Notes: generated by a model from the sequence alone, not told the origin. A DNA stretch of 13,155 nt from Thermoplasmata archaeon (GCA_022865445.1 JALHSX010000046.1:1-13155); one strand, 5' to 3'. Counted from the first letter of the stretch, positions 1 to 6,127 are shown. Numbers and translations are program-made.

Positions 1-1
1 C

Positions 2-1048
2 GAGCCTCCGCTCGCTGAGGTGAAGGTCCCTTCGAGGAAGCCGGAGAAAGCGCCTTCTGCGCCATCGAAGGAGGAAGATGAGAAGAAGGGATTCATGGGT
101 TTCTTCAAGAGGAAGAAGGAACCCGAGCCCGCCCCGGAACCTGGAACGCCAGTGGTGAAAGAGAGCGTTGTACGGGCGTCCGCAGCTCCTGCACCCCTCT
201 CTCAGAAGCTTGCTGAGCCTCGCGTTCGCGAGATCAAAGCCGCGGTGCCGGCACCTGTTGTCCGACCTGCCCCATCGCCAGCTGCGAAGGACAAAGGGAG
301 GGACCTTGCCCGAATGGTCGCGGAGATGAAGCCACTCCTAGCCCTCGCAAGAGAGAAAGAGGTGGACATCGGCGAGAGCAAGCAGCTGATAGACGATGCG
401 GCGATTGCAGGAAGGGAGAGGCAGATCGATAAGGCCATAGATCTGGTTCAGAAGTCCAAGACTGTCCTCATGTCGAGGCTCGATTCCGACCTGAGTCAGT
501 TGATCAACAGACTCAACGATGAGATCAAGGTCGCGAGGGAATTCGGAGGGGACATCTCCAGGCCAACGACTTATGTTCAAGAGGTTGCTCGTGCCAGGGC
601 GGCGGGTGATGTCGAAGCGGCATACGTGTATGCCGACAAGGTCTCGAAGGAACTCCTGCCTATCACTGGAAGATACAACGAGTTCAAGAAGAAGCTCGCG
701 GATCTCAAGGATCTCATAGTGGACTGCGAGGTCTTCATCGTGGACACGAAGGAGGCCCGGAGGCTGCTCGTAGATGCGACCCGGGCATTCGAACAGAAGG
801 AGTTCGACAAGGTCGACTCGCACATCAAGGCCGCTACCGACAGCCTCTACAAGACGATCCCGGTCAGGATGAACGAGGAGATGAACAAGGCGAAGGAATC
901 GCTTCGAGACGCGAAGGTCAGGAACGTCAACATCACACCGATGCTCACGACCCTGAAATCCTCAGTGAACATGCTGAAGTCCGGGGACTATGCGCACGCG
1001 ATCAAAGAGATGCGCGAGTTCAGAGAGATGATGAAGAAGGCGGCGTGA
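2..1048 (+). CDS. Helical-repeat (coiled-coil-like) protein, 5' end outside window
   Basis: The reading frame is open from the first bases of the window, so the true start probably lies upstream; the first possible internal start is a GTG at 20. Counting from that GTG, residues 1-95 are low-complexity, rich in Pro, Ala, Lys and Glu, with a basic patch (FFKRKK) near residue 30. Residues 98-342 are almost wholly alpha-helical and appear to contain about four diverged units of roughly 60 residues (about 98-156, 157-217, 218-280, 281-342). Each has a helix, a short turn such as VDIGES, GDISRP, IVDTKE or VNITPM, then a second helix with a pattern like A-x-x-x-G-D-x-x-x-A. No catalytic motif, signal peptide or membrane segment is seen. 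It looks like a cytoplasmic scaffold; automated annotation might call it SMC-like. Function unknown. It converges on the DnaA-like gene. Confidence 0.8.
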   Translation, partial: EPPLAEVKVPSRKPEKAPSAPSKEEDEKKGFMGFFKRKKEPEPAPEPGTPVVKESVVRASAAPAPLSQKLAEPRVREIKAAVPAPVVRPAPSPAAKDKGRDLARMVAEMKPLLALAREKEVDIGESKQLIDDAAIAGRERQIDKAIDLVQKSKTVLMSRLDSDLSQLINRLNDEIKVAREFGGDISRPTTYVQEVARARAAGDVEAAYVYADKVSKELLPITGRYNEFKKKLADLKDLIVDCEVFIVDTKEARRLLVDATRAFEQKEFDKVDSHIKAATDSLYKTIPVRMNEEMNKAKESLRDAKVRNVNITPMLTTLKSSVNMLKSGDYAHAIKEMREFREMMKKAA

Positions 1049-1070
1049 GGTTTTTTTCGGAGCTTTTTCG
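1049..1070 (+). terminator. Poly-T terminator after the helical-repeat gene
   Basis: Directly after the TGA at 1046-1048 come a run of seven T (1051-1057) and a run of five T (1064-1068). Archaeal RNA polymerase commonly terminates at T-runs without a hairpin. Only about 34 bases separate this stop from the stop of the convergent gene, and there is no T-run on the other strand. Confidence 0.5.
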
Positions 1071-1082
1071 GCCTGTAGCAAT

Positions 1083-3251
1083 TCAGGTCAAGTTCAGGAC
1101 TTCCATCTCCCTTTCTAGGATTGATATCTCCTGGGGTTTCATCGTTTCTGGGCTGAGGGATACGGCCAGTATCGCTTTCGACTCCGAAATCTCATCGATC
1201 AGGCTTCTCACGAACCTCAGAACCGCTTCGAAGTTCGTGCTGCTGACTAGGTACTGTATTCCGTCCAAAACGACTATGCTCTTCTCCTCCGTTCCGATGA
1301 ATTCCTGGATCGTGTGGACCAGCATCTCAAGCGAGGGCGGGATCGTCTTCTCTTGGGAGCTCTCTTTATCGGTCAACCAGAGTATCTCGGGCGAGACCTT
1401 GAATTCGTCCCGAATCCTGCGCGGGTTCATGCGCGTGATGACCAAGCCAGCATATCCCTCGTCCATCTTCCTTCCGAGCAGGACATTGCTGTACATCGGG
1501 CGCTCTTCCTCCACCAGATAGCAGTGGCCAGGATCCGCCTTTACCTCCTTCATGATCTCTCTTCTGGTCTCATGCACGGGAGCAAGGGGTTTCAGGATAT
1601 CCGATACAAGGTTGAGGTCTACGTCGAGCTTCATGATGGATGAGAACGCGACTATCTTGGTGAGAGTGCTTTCGAGCTCTCTCACATTCGAAGTCACCCT
1701 ATCCGCGATGTATGTGACTATCTCGTCGCTGAGTTTCAGGTTCTTTTCCTGTGCCTTCAGTCTGAGTATCTTCACCCTCGTGTCCATGTCCGGGGGCTGC
1801 AGGTCGGTCGTGAGCCCCATCATTATCCGCGAGTTGAGCCTTTCGCTGAGGCCCGGGATTTGCGCTGGAAGCCTGTCGCTGGCGAACACCACCTGTTTCT
1901 TCGAATCGATCAGATACTCGATGACCTGTGCCATCTCTGTCTGTGCGGCCTCGCTCGCTGCGAGGAATTGCATGTCATCTACTAGCAGCAGGTCCTGTCG
2001 TTTGAGGTCCTCCCTGATCTTCTGCCTGAGCTGCTCGTCCTGCGACTGGCTCAGCGCCTCGACGACCCTGTCAGCAGGAACGTAAGCGATCCTTGCATTC
2101 TTCATCTTGTCATTCACATGGTGTCCTATGGCAGATAACAGGTGCGTCTTGCCCAGGCCAGATCCGCCGAAGAGAAGTAGCGGGTTGTACACCTTACTCG
2201 GTGCATTTGCTACCGCCACCGCGGCCGCGACGGGGAATTTCGATCCCGGACCGACGACGAAATTGTCGAAAGTCATCTCCTCCGGCAGCGGCTTCATGTA
2301 GGTTGGAGCCGGCGCCCCCACTTGCTCGGCGCTGCACTTCGGGCACTTCCCGTCTGCGTCTATCGGTCCGTCACACCGAGGACACCTTCTCTCCGCTGCC
2401 TCCTCGGGAGCAGTCTGGTATCTCAGTATCAGGTCGTAGACGTCGGCGGCCTTCTCGTCCTGCTTCTTCTTCTCCATCTCTTTCTTGATGGATTCCTCTT
2501 CGGTCTTTCGCTTCTGGATCTTGCGTTTGATCTTCTCCTGTAGGAACTCGACGTCCGATTCGATCTCTGCTATCTTCGTCCGGTCATCCAGCTTTGTCCT
2601 GATCTCCTCGATCTCTTTGTCGTGTCCCATCACTGGGAAGTTGTTGACAATGACCTCGAACTGCTTGAGCTTCTGCGCATCCTGCTCGAATGCTGAGAGT
2701 TCCTTGGTGAGCGCCTGCTGGCCTTTCTTGTGGGCCTCTTCGAGAGTCTCGACCTTGAACCCCTTCCTTCGCCAGAGCTCGATTATCTCCTTCTGTGAGT
2801 CGACGGCCTCCTCTTCCTCTTCGGGGATCTCTTCCTCGACCTCCTCAGCAACTTCCTCCTTGCCGGGCTTCGCTGGCGGCGTGGCATCGGACAATCGTGC
2901 GTCTGGGAATCGCCTTTCGAACTCCTCGATTGGCACTCTGCTATGCAGCTCTATGTTGGAGCTCTTGTCCTGAGAATCCTCCAGTATGAATCTAAGAGAT
3001 TTCTCTCCGGTGTAGATCCTTCGCAGCTCTCTCGGCTTCGATTTCTCGAACTCGTAGACCGCCATCATCGGAGATCCTTGCTCTACAACAAGGTATCCGA
3101 TGGAGCTCATGATCTCCTTCGCCAGGGTGACTCGGATGTATCCTGTGAAGCTGTACTGCTTCAGGTCTGCAAGGATCCCCTTCAAGGACTCGGGACCGCC
3201 TTTGGCGGTTCGAACGACGATTCCTTCGGGGATGCGCAGGTCTGTAGCCAT
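1083..3251 (-). CDS. DnaA-type AAA+ ATPase fused to zinc ribbon, coiled coil and DUF835-like domain
   Basis: A 722-residue protein from the ATG at 3251. Residues 5-110 form a small alpha/beta domain resembling archaeal DUF2226/DUF4388-type domains. Residues 125-150 are acidic, 155-270 charged coiled coil, and C290, C293, C303 and C306 form a zinc ribbon. Residues 327-558 are a DnaA domain III: an FDNFVVG start, Walker A GGSGLGKT (362-369), Walker B LLLVDD, sensor I FASDR, box VII arginine in LNSR (about 475), and sensor II SNVRELE (R524). Residues 570-722 resemble DUF835 (VLDGIQYL). DnaA domain IV, the helix-turn-helix that reads DnaA boxes, is absent. An upstream start at 3347 is possible, but a TATA element at 3285-3292 would place transcription just before 3251. 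In bacteria this core binds ATP and self-assembles on DNA; the role here is unknown. Replication, chromosome organisation or signalling are all possible. Confidence 0.88.
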   Translation of the reverse strand: MATDLRIPEGIVVRTAKGGPESLKGILADLKQYSFTGYIRVTLAKEIMSSIGYLVVEQGSPMMAVYEFEKSKPRELRRIYTGEKSLRFILEDSQDKSSNIELHSRVPIEEFERRFPDARLSDATPPAKPGKEEVAEEVEEEIPEEEEEAVDSQKEIIELWRRKGFKVETLEEAHKKGQQALTKELSAFEQDAQKLKQFEVIVNNFPVMGHDKEIEEIRTKLDDRTKIAEIESDVEFLQEKIKRKIQKRKTEEESIKKEMEKKKQDEKAADVYDLILRYQTAPEEAAERRCPRCDGPIDADGKCPKCSAEQVGAPAPTYMKPLPEEMTFDNFVVGPGSKFPVAAAVAVANAPSKVYNPLLLFGGSGLGKTHLLSAIGHHVNDKMKNARIAYVPADRVVEALSQSQDEQLRQKIREDLKRQDLLLVDDMQFLAASEAAQTEMAQVIEYLIDSKKQVVFASDRLPAQIPGLSERLNSRIMMGLTTDLQPPDMDTRVKILRLKAQEKNLKLSDEIVTYIADRVTSNVRELESTLTKIVAFSSIMKLDVDLNLVSDILKPLAPVHETRREIMKEVKADPGHCYLVEEERPMYSNVLLGRKMDEGYAGLVITRMNPRRIRDEFKVSPEILWLTDKESSQEKTIPPSLEMLVHTIQEFIGTEEKSIVVLDGIQYLVSSTNFEAVLRFVRSLIDEISESKAILAVSLSPETMKPQEISILEREMEVLNLT

Positions 3252-3284
3252 TTCGGGTGACCAGTGGAGAAATACCGTCGAGCC

Positions 3285-3298
3285 CTTAAAAGCCTCTC
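3285..3298 (-). promoter_or_regulatory. BRE/TATA promoter of the DnaA-like gene
   Basis: On the minus strand a purine-rich GAGAGG (3293-3298) precedes CTTTTAAG (3285-3292), which fits an archaeal BRE plus TATA box. Its centre lies about 26 bases before a transcription start near 3262, leaving a leader of about 11 bases before the ATG at 3251. This spacing decides in favour of that start. Confidence 0.55.
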
Positions 3299-3333
3299 GC
3301 CCTCTCCCCCCGACTGGATGACGACGGCAGGTT

Positions 3334-3343
3334 CCACTAGTGG
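3334..3343. repeat. Perfect 10-bp palindrome CCACTAGTGG between divergent promoters
   Basis: CCACTAGTGG is a perfect inverted repeat without spacer. It sits between the leftward promoter of the DnaA-like gene (3285-3298) and the rightward tRNA gene (3388). It could be an operator for either, but one site alone is weak evidence. Confidence 0.3.
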
Positions 3344-3387
3344 TCAAAAACCTTAACTAGGAAAACCCACTTCACAACAGCCTGCTT

Positions 3388-3491
3388 GCCACTGTAGCTC
3401 AGCGGTTGCGTCCTCCGAAAGGGGGATGCCGCGAGAGAGCGGCGGTTTCGTAAACCGCAGGCCGGGGGTTCGACACCCTCCAGTGGCTCCA
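3388..3491 (+). tRNA. tRNA-Thr(CGU) with a D-loop intron and encoded CCA
   Basis: The acceptor stem GCCACTG (3388-3394) pairs perfectly with CAGTGGC (3481-3487), followed by U73 and an encoded CCA (3489-3491). The D stem is GCTC/GAGC (3397-3400 with 3437-3440). The anticodon stem GCGGT/ACCGC (3442-3446 with 3454-3458) closes the uninterrupted loop TTCGTAA, giving anticodon CGU, which reads ACG (Thr). The variable loop is AGGCC. The T arm is GGGGG/CCCTC with loop TTCGACA. G1-C72, C2-G71 and U73 suit archaeal threonine tRNA. The D-loop is 36 bases instead of 8-9; removing about 27 bases (3408-3434) restores a normal loop. The gene stands alone between the DnaA-like and Yip1-like genes. A weak AT-rich stretch near 3346-3356 may be its promoter. 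Confidence 0.93.
3408..3434 (+). other. Noncanonical tRNA intron in the D-loop with BHB fold
   Basis: The insert folds as a bulge-helix-bulge. GCGG (3402-3405, exon) pairs with CCGC (3429-3432), giving the 4-bp central helix. TTG (3406-3408) and GAG (3433-3435) are the two 3-base bulges. C3409 to C3416 pairs with G3421 to G3428 as an 8-bp stem, with two G-U pairs, capped by a GAAA tetraloop. Cutting each bulge between its second and third base removes 3408-3434 and leaves a 9-base D-loop. The only blemish is an A-A opposition (3401/3436) between the outer bulge and the D stem. The exact cut sites are inferred from the known specificity of archaeal splicing endonuclease. Confidence 0.8.
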
Positions 3492-3525
3492 ATCACTTCC
3501 AGCAACCGATTTCACCGGGCAATTC

Positions 3526-3532
3526 TAATAAA
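3526..3532 (+). promoter_or_regulatory. Possible TATA box of the Yip1-like gene
   Basis: TAATAAA lies about 26 bases before the ATG at 3556, so the transcript may be leaderless from that codon. An ATG at 3544 in the same frame would then fall upstream of the transcription start. No clear BRE precedes it. Confidence 0.35.
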
Positions 3533-3555
3533 CCACAGAAGCTATGGTCCCATCA

Positions 3556-4464
3556 ATGACGGATGAATCGGTCGTTTATGCCCACACGATCGTGTGTCCT
3601 CAGTGCGGGCTGCAGTGTTCCGGCTACCTGCAGGCGATCGGAGATGGAAAAGGCATGACGAACTGCCCGCGATGTGGTGCGGTCATTACTCAGCCATTGC
3701 CCGCGCACTATGTGTCTCAGATTCCCCCGGTGGACTACAATTCGCCTGTCCATCCGCACGTCCACATCAGTCATTACCCAGGCCTGTACAATCAGCCGAA
3801 GCACGCGCCTCGGTTGGATTTCGCGGACCTCGTGAGGGTGACGTATTCGCCCACGAAGGCCTTCGTCAACCTCTACCTGTCTTCGAACCTGCAGAGGGCG
3901 TTGGCGTTGGTCGTCGTTTTCTCCATGGTTTCGGTGGTCGTGAGCATGCTCGTGACCGCCGACATGGGCGACATGTTCGGCTACACCACAGGCGACGCCA
4001 TCGAGATGGGGTTGCAGGCCTCGGTGAACTTCGTCGTCTCTCTCCTGGCATTTTTGATATATGGGCTGACTGCCTCACTGATATCGAAGAGCATTTTCGG
4101 AGGTAGGGGCGAACGAAGCACGACGATAACCCTCCTAGGGTACTGCTATCCCTCCTATGTGCTCCTGAGCATCGTCATGCTGCTCGTCTTCAATGTGGGT
4201 TTTCATGGCCTGGATCTCAGCAGAATCCACGACTGGACCAACGCGGAGACTGATCAAGCCCTTGTGGCTGGCATGATACTCATGGTGACTGCGGTCCTGG
4301 GTCTCATCTGGTTGCTGCTGATCACGAGTAAGGCGATCAGCGTGTCGAACGACATCGCGACAGGCGAGGCAGTTCTCTCCTCCCTGCTCGCTGCCGTAGC
4401 TGCGGGCGTCGTCTTCATAGTCGTCGGAATGGTGATGCAGCTTCCTATGGGCCTCTTCCTCTGA
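3556..4464 (+). CDS. Zinc-ribbon Yip1-like integral membrane protein
   Basis: From the ATG at 3556 this is 302 residues; an in-frame ATG at 3544 would add four. The N-terminus holds a zinc ribbon: CPQC (C14, C17) and CPRC (C37, C40), with an extra Cys at 21. A Pro/His/Tyr-rich linker (about 47-85) follows, then DLVRVTYSPTKAF, typical of the entry to Yip1-type domains. About five hydrophobic segments follow (roughly residues 114-134, 154-178, 191-213, 236-258, 272-296). Yip1-domain proteins in archaea are multi-spanning membrane proteins of unclear role; eukaryotic relatives work in vesicle traffic. There is no signal peptide, so the zinc ribbon is probably cytoplasmic. The stop lies six bases from the stop of convergent thiC, leaving no space for a separate terminator. 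Family assignment is by overall pattern and is moderately sure. Confidence 0.8.
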   Translation: MTDESVVYAHTIVCPQCGLQCSGYLQAIGDGKGMTNCPRCGAVITQPLPAHYVSQIPPVDYNSPVHPHVHISHYPGLYNQPKHAPRLDFADLVRVTYSPTKAFVNLYLSSNLQRALALVVVFSMVSVVVSMLVTADMGDMFGYTTGDAIEMGLQASVNFVVSLLAFLIYGLTASLISKSIFGGRGERSTTITLLGYCYPSYVLLSIVMLLVFNVGFHGLDLSRIHDWTNAETDQALVAGMILMVTAVLGLIWLLLITSKAISVSNDIATGEAVLSSLLAAVAAGVVFIVVGMVMQLPMGLFL

Positions 4465-4470
4465 TGGACG

Positions 4471-5733
4471 TTACTTCAAGAGGTCATCAACCATCTTCAT
4501 CGCGCAGAGGTCGCCGCACATCGAGCAGACCTTGGGGCTGTGAGACTTCCTCTTCTTGCGATACTCTCTCGCCCTTTCCGGATCGACCGACAGTGAGAAC
4601 ATCTTGTCCCAATCGAAGGCTCTTCTCGCCTTGGACATCTTCAAGTCCCACGCACTCCCGCGTCCGTGCGCCAAGTCGGCTGCGTGCGCCGCGATCCTGC
4701 TGGCGACCACACCTTCTCTGACATCCTCGACCGTGGGGAGCGAAAGATGCTCTGACGGCGTGACATAACAGAGGAAGTCTGCGCCGAAGTACGCGGCAAG
4801 GGCTCCGCCGATCGCGCCCGTGATGTGGTCGTACCCCGCTCCTACATCGCATACCAGTGGACCCAGAACATAGAACGGTGCCCCCTTGCAGACCGCTTTC
4901 TCGATCCTCACATTCGCCTCTATCTGATTCAGAGGGACATGTCCTGGACCTTCAACGATGGCCTGCACGCCCGCCTCGCGCGCTCGCTCAACGAGTTTGC
5001 CGAGGACTATCAGCTCATGGATCTGTGGCACATCGCTCGCATCCGCGATGCAGCCAGGCCTCAATCCGTCGCCCAGGCTCAGAGCGAACTCGTGCTCCTT
5101 CGCCATCTCCAGAAGATAGTCATAGTCCTCATAGAGCGGGTTCTCCCGTCCGTTCTGACGCATCCAGGCGACCAGAAGAGCGCCTCCCCGAGAGACCACG
5201 CCGGTGACACGCTTGTGCTTGACGAGCGAGGCGGAGGTCTGCTTCGTCACACCGCAATGCACGGTCATGAAATCCACGCCATCACGAGCGTGCTGCTCGA
5301 TGGTCCTGAAAAGGTCGTCGCTGGACATGTTCGCGGGCCCGCCCTTGTGAGCTGTCTTGCAGACCGCCTCGTAGATCGGGACGGTCCCGATTGGCACTGA
5401 GCAGGCTTTCATGATCCTTTGCCTGATGTCTCGTATGTTGCCTCCAGTGCTCAGGTCCATGATCGCATCGGCGCCGTACCGAATGGCCACCCTGGTCTTC
5501 TCGACCTCCTCATCCAGGTCGACGTAGTCTGGCGAAGTGCCGATGTTCGCGTTGATCTTGACTCTGAGCCCTTCCCCGATCGCGCAGGGCTTGAGGGTCT
5601 TGTGCCTTGGATTCGAAGGAATTACTACTCTCCCAGCCTTGAAGAGTCTGGTGAGCTTGTCTGGCTCGATTCCTTCGATCTTCGAAAGCCCCTTCATTTC
5701 CTGTGGAAAAGACCTTTTGTTCTGGCTCTTCAT
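4471..5733 (-). CDS. thiC: Phosphomethylpyrimidine synthase ThiC
   Basis: ThiC is a radical-SAM enzyme that rearranges aminoimidazole ribotide into hydroxymethylpyrimidine phosphate, the pyrimidine half of thiamine. Family blocks are plain in order: GEGLRVKINANIGTS, MDLSTGG, VHCGVT (about 158-163), SRGG (181-184), GDGLRPG (221-227), EGPGHVP (261-267), CYVTPSEHL, AAHAADLAHG and the C-terminal cluster-binding CSMCGDLC (C403, C406, C410). The Cys spacing is CX2CX3C, one shorter than in E. coli, which I believe is normal for archaeal ThiC. I chose the ATG at 5733 (420 residues) because a BRE/TATA lies just upstream and the N-terminus then matches archaeal ThiC length. ATG 5760 or GTG 5802 are alternatives. 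It is a single gene with no other thiamine gene nearby. No TPP riboswitch is recognisable. Confidence 0.95.
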   Translation of the reverse strand: MKSQNKRSFPQEMKGLSKIEGIEPDKLTRLFKAGRVVIPSNPRHKTLKPCAIGEGLRVKINANIGTSPDYVDLDEEVEKTRVAIRYGADAIMDLSTGGNIRDIRQRIMKACSVPIGTVPIYEAVCKTAHKGGPANMSSDDLFRTIEQHARDGVDFMTVHCGVTKQTSASLVKHKRVTGVVSRGGALLVAWMRQNGRENPLYEDYDYLLEMAKEHEFALSLGDGLRPGCIADASDVPQIHELIVLGKLVERAREAGVQAIVEGPGHVPLNQIEANVRIEKAVCKGAPFYVLGPLVCDVGAGYDHITGAIGGALAAYFGADFLCYVTPSEHLSLPTVEDVREGVVASRIAAHAADLAHGRGSAWDLKMSKARRAFDWDKMFSLSVDPERAREYRKKRKSHSPKVCSMCGDLCAMKMVDDLLK

Positions 5734-5763
5734 CGGACTCTGGGTCACAGATGACCCCATCGG

Positions 5764-5778
5764 TATTAATCCTTTCAT
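5764..5778 (-). promoter_or_regulatory. BRE/TATA promoter of thiC
   Basis: The minus strand reads ATGAAAGG (BRE-like, 5771-5778) then ATTAATA (5764-5770). This predicts transcription from about 5741 and a leader of roughly eight bases before the ATG at 5733. It would lie inside the coding region if the longer thiC starts were used. Confidence 0.45.
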
Positions 5779-5789
5779 TAGCTGCGATG

Positions 5790-5817
5790 TGGGTCTTCTC
5801 ACCCAGACTCCTTGGGT
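5790..5817. repeat. Overlapping alternative hairpins upstream of thiC
   Basis: ACCCA (5801-5805) can pair with TGGGT on its left (5790-5794, loop CTTCTC) or on its right (5813-5817, loop GACTCCT). The two stems exclude each other. If thiC transcription starts near 5741 this lies upstream of the transcript and would act only as DNA, if at all. Confidence 0.25.
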
Positions 5818-5867
5818 GGTGGGCTCTCATGCCTTTTTCAGGTCCCGCCATGGTGTTGATCGACCTC

Positions 5868-5897
5868 CCCCTCGGAGCCCGGCGTCAACCCCTCGGA
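5868..5897. repeat. Direct repeat CCCCTCGGA spaced by 21 bp
   Basis: CCCCTCGGA occurs at 5868-5876 and again at 5889-5897. Starts are 21 bp apart, about two helical turns, so both face the same side of the DNA. This fits a tandem protein-binding site in the thiC-gyrB divergent region, but the function is unknown. Confidence 0.35.
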
Positions 5898-5912
5898 AGC
5901 CTCATCGGCATG

Positions 5913-5934
5913 TGTCGACATTTCCTATGGAAAT
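5913..5934. promoter_or_regulatory. Adjacent dyads TGTCGACA and ATTTCC-TAT-GGAAAT
   Basis: A perfect 8-bp palindrome TGTCGACA (5913-5920) abuts a 6-bp inverted repeat with a 3-base centre, ATTTCC/GGAAAT (5920-5934). The second shares the TTCC-N3-GGAAA frame of archaeal mini-ORB sites. Its GGAAA starts 36 bp before that of the strong ORB-like site to its right, in the same orientation. Confidence 0.35.
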
Positions 5935-5956
5935 CCAACCTGCAAATCGGCAGTAT

Positions 5957-5979
5957 GTTGCAGTGGAAACAAAGGGGGG
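5957..5979 (+). promoter_or_regulatory. Origin recognition box (ORB)-like sequence
   Basis: GTTGCAGTGGAAACAAAG followed by further Gs, six in a row in all (5974-5979), matches the archaeal ORB pattern recognised by Orc1/Cdc6: a TTCCAGTGGAAAC-type core, then a short A-rich spacer and a G-string. The match is almost complete apart from one base in the left half. It lies in non-coding DNA next to the AT-rich gyrB promoter. An inverted repeat CTGCAA/TTGCAG (5940-5945 and 5958-5963) overlaps its left edge. No inverted partner ORB is seen between 5980 and 6127, and no orc1/cdc6 gene is inside the window. Confidence 0.6.
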
Positions 5980-6005
5980 TTTTGCATGCAGCCAGATAGT
6001 ATTCT

Positions 6006-6020
6006 GAAAGCATTTATATA
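6006..6020 (+). promoter_or_regulatory. BRE/TATA promoter of gyrB-gyrA
   Basis: GAAAGC followed by ATTTATATA (6012-6020) is the best archaeal promoter in the window. Transcription is predicted near 6042, about 85 bases before the gyrB ATG. The ORB-like G-string ends only 26 bases upstream, so binding there could affect gyrase expression. Confidence 0.75.
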
Positions 6021-6039
6021 CGCGCAGTCCATTATGAAA

Positions 6040-6095
6040 ATGAAGGCCAAATAAAGCGCCGAAAATCGGATGGGATGCGCGAGGAAATAACCGAT
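6040..6095 (+). promoter_or_regulatory. gyrB leader with mini-ORF and alternative pairings
   Basis: Near the predicted transcript start, ATGAAGGCCAAATAA (6040-6054) encodes M-K-A-K; an ATG at 6034 would add two residues. Downstream CCGA (6059-6062) can pair with TCGG (6066-6069). ATCGG (6065-6069) can instead pair with CCGAT (6091-6095), so two folds exclude each other. This may be chance. Confidence 0.25.
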
Positions 6096-6127
6096 GTTTG
6101 AGCCTGCGTGATAGGGGCGGAAATCTC

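Larger units (their letters stand above)
5734..6127. other. thiC-gyrB divergent intergenic region
   Basis: This is the only gene-free stretch longer than 300 bases. Open frames here have no recognisable protein character and no Shine-Dalgarno. It contains the thiC promoter (5764-5778), a direct repeat (5868-5897), dyads (5913-5934), an ORB-like site (5957-5979), the palindrome TGCATGCA (5983-5990), the gyrB promoter (6006-6020) and a gyrB leader of about 85 bases. Confidence 0.7.

Noticed and set aside
1045..3321. Several + strand open frames opposite the DnaA-like gene
   Set aside because: They are antisense shadows with Ser/Arg/Leu-rich composition and no recognisable domain.
3252..3347. 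Upstream GTG/ATG extension of the DnaA-like protein (start at 3347)
   Set aside because: The extra 32 residues are low-complexity and Arg/Gly-rich, and would span the TATA box at 3285-3292.
3388..3491. tRNA with a long variable arm (class II) or a pseudo-tRNA
   Set aside because: The extra bases lie in the D-loop, the variable loop is five bases, and every stem is intact.
4471..4600. ThiC cluster motif CX2CX3C as a defect
   Set aside because: It differs from the CX2CX4C of E. coli, but archaeal ThiC as I recall it has the same shorter spacing.
5702..5710. TGTGGAAAA as a bacterial DnaA box
   Set aside because: It differs from TGTGGATAA, stands alone inside thiC, and the DnaA-like protein lacks the domain that reads such boxes.
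5734..5900. TPP riboswitch upstream of thiC
   Set aside because: I looked on the minus strand for the conserved CTGAGA and ACCTGATC-type blocks of the TPP aptamer and found neither; GGGTGAGAAGACCC is only a short hairpin.
5703..5999. Open frames in the thiC-gyrB intergenic region (e.g. a 98-codon + strand frame)
   Set aside because: They overlap the thiC start on the opposite strand, have no Shine-Dalgarno or protein-like composition, and cross promoter and ORB-like elements.
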